Source: Deltaproteobacteria bacterium (GTDB lineage: Bacteria > Bdellovibrionota > O2-12-FULL-43-9 > JACQJE01). From it: a stretch of 11,836 nucleotides of DNA. The position numbers and the translations under genes were made by a program. Where the stretch lies: positions 1 through 11,836 of the forward strand of contig JACQJE010000127.1 of the NCBI GenBank assembly GCA_016205125.1, given 5' to 3'. Below the pieces are notes generated by a model. It searched no databases, was not told where the DNA came from, and worked only from the letters and a program-made list of their open reading frames with translations. Of the stretch, positions 7,191-11,836 are shown piece after piece. Each line of letters opens with the position of its first letter. Position 1 is the stretch's first letter.

Positions 7191-7335
7191 TGTCACCTTG
7201 AGCCGCCATCAAAAAGCCCTCCCCCTTGATGGGGGAGGGTGAGGGAGGGGGTGAGCTTGCACCCGCCAGGTGCAACAGATGAACATCACCCCCACCTTAC
7301 ATCCTCCCCCATCAAGGGGGAGGAGAGAGGTGACA
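7191..7335. repeat. Compound inverted repeat filling the convergent TPR-alaS gap
   Basis: The 174-base gap between the converging TPR and alaS genes is almost entirely one symmetric element. Its two 21-base arms (7218-7238 and 7303-7323) are exact reverse complements. Each arm is also a self-hairpin: CCTCCCCC, five-base loop, GGGGGAGG. Inside lies a smaller hairpin, TTGCACC (7257-7263) with GGTGCAA (7269-7275), and imperfectly complementary G-rich and C-rich tracts (7239-7254, 7286-7299). Near the ends TGTCACCT/AGGTGACA (7191-7198, 7328-7335) are again inverted. No coding capacity is seen. Such elements resemble dispersed REP- or MITE-like repeats. In this position it could fold in both transcripts and act as a bidirectional terminator or 3'-end stabiliser, although no T-run is present. 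Confidence 0.75.
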
Positions 7336-7358
7336 ATATTTGGCGGTGGATTTTGGTG

Positions 7359-10013
7359 TCATTTCTCCAGAAGGCTTCTCGCTCTCTTCTTCGCGTATTC
7401 CAGTGCGGCATCTAATTTTTCCGGCTGATTGCCGCCTGCCTGCGCGATCGTCTCTTTGCCGCCGCCGCCGCCGCCAACCTGTTTGGCGACCTCATTGGCA
7501 AACTGGCCCGCATGAACGCGATTTTTCACATTCTCCGTCACAGCCACAACAATCATGACATTCTTCTTATGGGCCGCACCCAATACGACGACAGAAGAGG
7601 GGATCTCGCGCCGAATGAAGTCTGCCATCTCCCGAAGAAGTTCGGGATCCGCAAGGTCGACCTTTTCGACAACCAGCACACAGCCATCCAATTTCTCTCC
7701 TTTTTGCACCAGCTGATTCGAGAGTTCGAGTGAAGCGCGCCTCTTATAATTCCTGAGCTCTTCCAGAAGCCGCTTCTGTTCATCGAGCAGTTCATGGACG
7801 CGTTTGACCGCTTTATCCCCTTTCGCCCCAATGACATGCTCGACCTTGCCGAGTTCCCGGTCGCGCATCTCCAGGTATTCGATGGCACGCTCGCCAGTCA
7901 GGGCCTCCATTCGCCGCACTCCAGCGGCAAGGCTGGTATCGGAGATCATTTTGAAATAACGAATCTTCCCCGTGGAGTGGACATGGGTCCCTCCGCAAAG
8001 CTCCCGGCTATACCCTCCCGTGTCGATGACCCGGACTTCGTCTCCATATTTCTCTCCAAACATGGCAATCACCCCCTCTTCCAGCGCCTGATGATAGGTG
8101 GTGAATCGCACCTGAACAGGATCGTTCTGGCGAATGCGGGCGTTGATCGCCTCTTCTACCTTTGCGATCTCTTCAGGAGAGAGCGGAGAAAAATGGGTAT
8201 AATCGAAACGGAGACGATCCGGAGCCACAAGGGAGCCTGCCTGTTTGACATGCTTTCCCAAGATTTCGCGCAAAAAATGATGAAGGAGGTGGGTCGCAGT
8301 ATGGTTATTTGCGGTTGCCTCTCTGAGCTCTCTATTGACGAGAAGGCGATACTTCTCTCCCACCCGCAGAAAGCCTTTGAGCAGGAGAGCACTATGAACA
8401 ATCAGCCCTTTGACCGGCGAGTGGGTATCCCGGATTTCAGCGATCACCCCTTCTCCGGAGAGACTTTCAACGATTCCTCTGTCGCCAACCTGTCCTCCGG
8501 CTTCCGCATAAAATGGGGTCTCATCAAAGACCAGCTCGATTTTTTCTTTGCTCCGCGCTTGCTGGCACTCTTTTCCTTCGGCAAGAATCGCCAGAAGTCT
8601 CCCCGCGTGCTCGATCGTCTCATAACCAACAAAGCGGTTGTGACCCGCTTTCGAGGCAAGCTCAGTATATCGAGCGGCAACCCCTTTTTCGCCAGATCCG
8701 ACCCAAGCTTCGCGAGCCCTCTCTTTTTGGCGGGCCATCTCCTTTTCAAACCCTTCCCAGTCAATCTCCACTTCTTCTTCGCGGGCAATGATCTCCGTCA
8801 GGTCTGGAGGGAAACCATAGGTATCGTAAAGCTGGAAGGCGACATCCCCGCCCAAGCGGGGAGATTTCGATTTCTTCACTTTCTCAAACTGCTTCGAGAG
8901 GAGCGCCATTCCCTCTTCCAGGGTGGCCAGGAAACGCTCTTCTTCGTGATAAATCACTTTATCCAAAAAGGCTTTCTTGTCGCTCAGTTCCGGATAAGCG
9001 CCGCGCATAATATCAATGACGACAGCCGATAAACGATGGAGAAAAGGCTCTTCCTGACTGAGCAGTTTTCCATGACGAATGGCTCGCCGCATAATGCGCC
9101 GCAGGACATAGCCGCGCCCCTCATTTGAGGGGAGAACGCCATCCGCAATCAAAAAGGTCATGGCGCGAAGGTGATCGGCAATCACACGCATCGAAAGATC
9201 ACTCGCGGTATCATGACCGTACCTCTTTTTCACAATATCGGAGAGGGAGACAAAGATCGGCTCAAAGAGATCGGTGTCGTAATTGCTCTCCTTCTTCTGC
9301 AAGACCGAAGCAATCCTTTCAAGTCCCATGCCAGTATCGATCGATGGCCGCGGCAGCGGTGTCAGGCGCCCATCCTCCGAGCGGTTGAACTCCATAAATA
9401 CAAGATTCCAAACCTCCAAAAAACGCCCGCACTCACATCCAACCGCACAAGAGGGCTTTCCACAGCCGATCTTTTCACCCCTATCGATATGGATTTCCGA
9501 GCAGGGGCCGCAAGGGCCGCTCTCTCCCATCGCCCAAAAATTATCTTTCTCTCCGAAAAGCGAGATCCGATTCCCTGACAGCCCCGCAACTCCCTTCCAA
9601 AAATCCGCGCTCTTCTTGTCTTCCTGATAGACAGAAACATAGAGACTCCTCTTTGGGAGGCTCAGCTCCTTTGTGATAAACTCCCACGCATAAGAGATCG
9701 CCTCCTCTTTGAAGTAATCTCCAAAAGAAAAATTGCCGAGCATCTCGAAAAAGGTGTGGTGACGCGTGGTCCTGCCAACCTGTTCCAGATCATTGTGCTT
9801 TCCGCCAGCTCTTACGCACTTCTGCGCCGTCACCGCCCGCAGGAACTCCGCTTTCCGCTCTCCAAGGAAATACTCTTTGAATTGCACCATGCCAGCATTT
9901 GTAAAGAGGAGGGTCGGATCATTGGCAGGAACCAGGGAAGAACTCGGCAGATGGCGGTGCCCCCGCTCCTTGAAATAGGAGATAAAACTTGAACGAATAT
10001 CATCCGCTTTCAT
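7359..10013 (-). CDS. alaS: Alanine--tRNA ligase (AlaRS)
   Basis: An 884-residue alanyl-tRNA synthetase (E. coli 876), which charges tRNA-Ala and clears mischarged Ser/Gly. The class II catalytic core shows SSSLVPANDPTLLFTNAGM (24-42), RAGGKHNDLEQVGRTTRHHT (68-87, motif 2), ESGPCGPCSEIHID (164-177), a Cys cluster at 184-195 common in bacterial AlaRS, and SIDTGMGLERIASV (224-237, motif 3). The editing domain has HTATHLLH (571-578) and ELCGGTHVH (671-679), giving the H571/H575/C673/H677 zinc set. A coiled-coil linker (about 733-770) precedes the C-terminal domain with a glycine run (847-852) and the KETIAQAGG motif (853-861). The frame is open 19 codons further upstream, but those codons are translated from the intergenic repeat. 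MKADDIRSSF at 10013 matches the family's N-terminus. The gene is 171 bases downstream of recA, as in the classic recA-alaS order. Confidence 0.97.
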   Translation of the reverse strand: MKADDIRSSFISYFKERGHRHLPSSSLVPANDPTLLFTNAGMVQFKEYFLGERKAEFLRAVTAQKCVRAGGKHNDLEQVGRTTRHHTFFEMLGNFSFGDYFKEEAISYAWEFITKELSLPKRSLYVSVYQEDKKSADFWKGVAGLSGNRISLFGEKDNFWAMGESGPCGPCSEIHIDRGEKIGCGKPSCAVGCECGRFLEVWNLVFMEFNRSEDGRLTPLPRPSIDTGMGLERIASVLQKKESNYDTDLFEPIFVSLSDIVKKRYGHDTASDLSMRVIADHLRAMTFLIADGVLPSNEGRGYVLRRIMRRAIRHGKLLSQEEPFLHRLSAVVIDIMRGAYPELSDKKAFLDKVIYHEEERFLATLEEGMALLSKQFEKVKKSKSPRLGGDVAFQLYDTYGFPPDLTEIIAREEEVEIDWEGFEKEMARQKERAREAWVGSGEKGVAARYTELASKAGHNRFVGYETIEHAGRLLAILAEGKECQQARSKEKIELVFDETPFYAEAGGQVGDRGIVESLSGEGVIAEIRDTHSPVKGLIVHSALLLKGFLRVGEKYRLLVNRELREATANNHTATHLLHHFLREILGKHVKQAGSLVAPDRLRFDYTHFSPLSPEEIAKVEEAINARIRQNDPVQVRFTTYHQALEEGVIAMFGEKYGDEVRVIDTGGYSRELCGGTHVHSTGKIRYFKMISDTSLAAGVRRMEALTGERAIEYLEMRDRELGKVEHVIGAKGDKAVKRVHELLDEQKRLLEELRNYKRRASLELSNQLVQKGEKLDGCVLVVEKVDLADPELLREMADFIRREIPSSVVVLGAAHKKNVMIVVAVTENVKNRVHAGQFANEVAKQVGGGGGGKETIAQAGGNQPEKLDAALEYAKKRARSLLEK

Positions 10014-10018
10014 CAGTC

Positions 10019-10153
10019 TGTCATCCTGAGCGCAGCGAAGGATCTCTCTTTTTTTCGCGCAGTTCATCAATTGCTTCGAGATCCTTCGCGGAGTTTACCC
10101 TCGAGCCCTTCGCTACGCTCAAGGGTAAACTCCGCGAAGGGCTCAGGATGACA
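10019..10153. repeat. Nested mosaic inverted repeat between recA and alaS
   Basis: The recA-alaS gap holds a nested palindromic structure. The outer arms TGTCATCCTGAGC (10019-10031) and GCTCAGGATGACA (10141-10153) are perfect over 13 bases. A middle pair is GCGAAGGATCTC (10035-10046) with GAGATCCTTCGC (10078-10089). An inner 19-bp perfect hairpin joins CCTTCGCGGAGTTTACCCT (10083-10101) to its complement (10122-10140) around a 20-base loop. The left unit (10019-10046) reappears, inverted and split by the inner hairpin, in the right unit (10078-10153). The unit gives the familiar spurious peptide HPERSEG when translated, typical of dispersed repeats in many bacterial genomes. No protein is encoded. 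RNA from recA towards alaS would fold strongly here. Confidence 0.85.
10024..10027 (-). promoter_or_regulatory. Probable alaS ribosome binding site inside the repeat
   Basis: On the minus strand AGGA lies 10 bases before the alaS ATG at 10013. It falls inside the outer arm of the intergenic repeat (10019-10031), so the repeat both supplies the site and can pair with it. There is no better match closer to the start. The spacing is a little long and the match is short. Confidence 0.4.
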
Positions 10154-10184
10154 CACGAGTTCACTGAACTATTTACACTCAGTC

Positions 10185-11333
10185 TCAAACACGATCTCTC
10201 GCTGAATTTTCTTCATCCTGAGGCATTTTCTTGCGCTTCGCGGAAGGCCCTGTGCTCTCCATCGCCGCTTGAGCCGCTTGTGCCCGGCTGAGCTGTTTGG
10301 CCTTCTCTTCCGGTTGGCTTTCTCCCTTCTGATGCAGGATAATCCCACGCGCCGCCAGAACCTTCTCCGTCACCGCCGCTGCAACATCGGGATTGTCTTT
10401 GAGGAAGATCTTGGCATTCTCCCTCCCCTGACCGATCCGCTCATCGCCATAGGTGTACCAAGTCCCGCTCTTCTCAATAATGCCAAGTTCTGAACCGATA
10501 TCAACCAGCTCCCCTTCCCGGGAAACACCCCTGCCGTACATGACATCGAACTCTACTTCCTTGAAGGGGGGCGCCACTTTATTCTTGACGACTTTGACGC
10601 GCGTGCGACTGCCGGTCACATCTGCTCCCTCTTTGATGGCGCCGATACGCCGGATATCGAGGCGCACAGTGCTGTAGAATTTCAGCGCATTCCCGCCTGT
10701 TGTTGTCTCAGGATTACCAAACATCACCCCGATCTTCATCCGGATTTGGTTGATAAAGACCACCGTTGTTTCCGTGCGATTGATCACCGCGGTCAGTTTG
10801 CGCAATGCCTGTGACATCAACCTTGCCTGCAGTCCCATATGGCTGTCGCCCATCTCCCCTTCAATTTCCGCGCGCGGTGTGAGAGCCGCAACCGAATCGA
10901 CCACCAGAATATCGATCGCGCCGCTCCGCACCAATGTCTCCGTAATCGCCAGCGCCTGCTCTCCTGTGTCGGGTTGGGAGATCAGCAGATCTTCAGTTTT
11001 CACGCCGAGCTTGCACGCGTAATTCACATCAAGCGCATGTTCTGCATCAATAAACGCTGTAATACCCCCGAGCTTCTGCGCTTCCGCAATTGCGTGCAAC
11101 GCCAAAGTCGTTTTGCCTGAACTTTCCGGCCCAAAAATCTCAACCACTCTCCCTCTCGGATATCCCCCAACACCGAGGGCAAGATCGAGACTGAGAGAAC
11201 CTGATGGAATGACTTTCACATCTCTCACCGTCACTTCGTCGCTCCCAAGCCTCATGATCGATCCCTTGCCAAACTGCTTTTCGATCGTTCCGATTGCCAG
11301 ATCGATCGCCTTCTCTTTATTCTCTTTGCTCAT
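10185..11333 (-). CDS. recA: Recombinase RecA
   Basis: A 382-residue RecA, the ATP-dependent strand-exchange protein that also triggers LexA self-cleavage in the SOS response. Landmarks: Walker [10 protein letters not shown] (68-76), the catalytic Glu region [10 protein letters not shown] (93-102), Walker [11 protein letters not shown] (142-151), loop L1 [24 protein letters not shown] as 156-179, [10 protein letters not shown] (193-202) and loop L2 [15 protein letters not shown] (206-220). The C-terminal tail (about 333-382) is longer than in E. coli RecA (353 residues) and includes a KRKK patch followed by acidic residues. The frame is open 17 codons further upstream. ATG 11333 is chosen because GGAGG lies 5 bases before it and [14 protein letters not shown] is the normal RecA start. 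It follows cinA by 55 bases and may be partly cotranscribed with it. No recX follows. Confidence 0.98.
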   Translation of the reverse strand: MSKENKEKAIDLAIGTIEKQFGKGSIMRLGSDEVTVRDVKVIPSGSLSLDLALGVGGYPRGRVVEIFGPESSGKTTLALHAIAEAQKLGGITAFIDAEHALDVNYACKLGVKTEDLLISQPDTGEQALAITETLVRSGAIDILVVDSVAALTPRAEIEGEMGDSHMGLQARLMSQALRKLTAVINRTETTVVFINQIRMKIGVMFGNPETTTGGNALKFYSTVRLDIRRIGAIKEGADVTGSRTRVKVVKNKVAPPFKEVEFDVMYGRGVSREGELVDIGSELGIIEKSGTWYTYGDERIGQGRENAKIFLKDNPDVAAAVTEKVLAARGIILHQKGESQPEEKAKQLSRAQAAQAAMESTGPSAKRKKMPQDEENSARDRV

Positions 11334-11338
11334 CGAAT

Positions 11339-11343
11339 CCTCC
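11339..11343 (-). promoter_or_regulatory. Ribosome binding site of recA (decides the start)
   Basis: GGAGG on the minus strand, with a 5-base spacer to ATG 11333. It excludes the upstream in-frame starts that would add 5 or 17 residues not typical of RecA. Confidence 0.8.
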
Positions 11344-11356
11344 ATACTCACTACTA

Positions 11357-11372
11357 GAACTTCAAGCCGTTC
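11357..11372. promoter_or_regulatory. Dyad GAAC-N8-GTTC upstream of recA (possible SOS operator)
   Basis: The 55-base cinA-recA gap holds GAAC (11357-11360) and GTTC (11369-11372) as inverted half-sites 8 bases apart, 24 bases before the recA start codon. GAAC/GTTC half-sites are used by Gram-positive LexA (4-base spacer) and, as direct repeats, by alphaproteobacterial LexA. This spacing matches neither, and the E. coli CTGT-N8-ACAG box is absent. Position near recA makes it a candidate only. Confidence 0.25.
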
Positions 11373-11388
11373 CGTTAGACGCACTACA

Positions 11389-11836
11389 CTAGGATGATTT
11401 GCTCACCAGCAGATGAACGAGTCTCAACGCATCCACGCAAGCTTCTCTGCGAATCTCTTCCCGTGTCCCCTCATAATGAAACAGTTCCGCCGCTTCTTTC
11501 CCCAGTCCAACCACCGCTATTGATACACTCCCAATGGGATAGCGCTCCGTCCCCCCATCTGGCCCTGCCACTCCCGTGATTCCAACAGCAACGTCACTTT
11601 GACAAGCAGACCTTACTCCATTTGCCAAAGCCAGAGCACATTCGGGAGAATAAACCTCCTCTCCGGAAAATCGCTTTACATCGACACCCAAGATTCTGCT
11701 CTTCACACCAGGCGAATAGGCAACAATCCCCCCGCAAAAAATCTCTGAGGCCCCCGGAATACTCGTCACAGCCGCACTGAACACCCCGCCCGTACAAGAC
11801 TCAGCGGCGGAAAATGAAAGCTCCGCCTCCTTGAGC
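11389..11836 (-). CDS. CinA C-terminal / PncC-type nicotinamide-nucleotide amidase, N-terminus outside the window
   Basis: The last 148 residues of a CinA-C (PncC) domain. PncC deamidates nicotinamide mononucleotide to nicotinate mononucleotide for NAD recycling. The frame stays open to the right edge, reading [20 protein letters not shown], so the ATG/GTG lies beyond it; an internal GTG at 11784 would cut off the active-site motif and is not the start. Motifs: AESCTGG (11-17 of the visible part, with the catalytic Ser), [19 protein letters not shown] at the start of the SRILGV segment, and [20 protein letters not shown]. The visible part fits either stand-alone PncC (about 160 residues) or the C-terminal half of full CinA (about 415 residues, with a MoaB-like domain). 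Which one it is cannot be decided here. It sits directly upstream of recA, a widespread arrangement (cinA-recA). Confidence 0.92.
   Translation of the reverse strand, partial: LKEAELSFSAAESCTGGVFSAAVTSIPGASEIFCGGIVAYSPGVKSRILGVDVKRFSGEEVYSPECALALANGVRSACQSDVAVGITGVAGPDGGTERYPIGSVSIAVVGLGKEAAELFHYEGTREEIRREACVDALRLVHLLVSKSS

Noticed and set aside
7218..7238. Classic rho-independent terminator for the TPR operon
   Set aside because: The stem is strong but is not followed by a T-run, so it is reported as part of the repeat, with terminator function only as a possibility.
7201..7330. CRISPR-like array from the repeated C/G-rich arms
   Set aside because: There are only two arms, inverted rather than direct, with no regular spacers and no cas gene nearby.
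7794..9032. A 412-codon open frame on the plus strand across alaS
   Set aside because: It is the antisense shadow of alaS, whose minus-strand product carries every AlaRS motif. The antisense peptide shows no recognisable domain, and no convincing promoter was noticed.
10014..10070. Upstream extension of alaS by 19 codons
   Set aside because: The extra residues are encoded by the repeat (10019-10046) and are not part of the AlaRS family. MKADDIRSSF at 10013 is the conserved start.
9989..10291. Short plus-strand frame beginning MNEYHPLSSVCHPERSEGS
   Set aside because: The HPERSEG-type peptide is the usual false translation of the dispersed repeat in the recA-alaS gap, and the frame runs antisense into the ends of both recA and alaS.
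11334..11384. Extended recA start (17 extra codons)
   Set aside because: The extension is not RecA-like and would place the strong GGAGG site inside the coding sequence. The shorter start has ideal spacing.

Overview
The window looks like chromosomal DNA from a Gram-negative bacterium. BamD, an outer-membrane assembly lipoprotein, is encoded here, so an outer membrane is expected. Base composition is balanced to slightly GC-rich. The cinA-recA-alaS block, the paired TIGR04283/TIGR04282 transferases and the style of the RecA sequence suggest a deltaproteobacterial or Bdellovibrionota-like lineage. That placement is an inference from gene content and cannot be proved from the sequence alone. 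There is no phage, plasmid, CRISPR array, tRNA or rRNA, and no transposase gene.

Region 1 (1-4222, minus strand, read right to left) is a tight operon that resembles arginine succinyltransferase (AST) catabolism. It encodes a class III PLP aminotransferase (AstC-like), an M20 family metallo-deacylase, arginine N-succinyltransferase (AstA) and the N-terminal part of succinylglutamate-semialdehyde dehydrogenase (AstD), which runs off the left edge. Gaps are 8-29 bases. AstB and the usual AstE are not seen. The M20 enzyme occupies the place where a desuccinylase would be expected, and this is the most interesting metabolic point in the window.

Region 2 (4223-4333) is a 111-base divergent intergenic region that should hold promoters for both sides. 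It contains a small AT-rich dyad.

Region 3 (4334-7184, plus strand) is a four-gene operon: a TIGR04283-type family 2 glycosyltransferase, a TIGR04282/DUF2064 transferase (4-base overlap), BamD and a cytoplasmic TPR protein. It appears to join a sugar or nucleotide transferase pair to envelope biogenesis.

Region 4 (7185-7358) is the convergent gap between the TPR gene and alaS. It is filled by a long compound inverted repeat with two palindromic G/C-rich arms.

Region 5 (7359-11836, minus strand) is the housekeeping block cinA/pncC (N-terminus outside the window), recA and alaS, in that transcriptional order and without recX. A nested, mosaic inverted repeat fills the recA-alaS gap (10014-10184) and seems to lend alaS its ribosome binding site. 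No stretch longer than about 175 bases lacks a gene.

No clearly new biological system was found. The candidates worth following are the M20-containing AST variant and the two dispersed-repeat structures.
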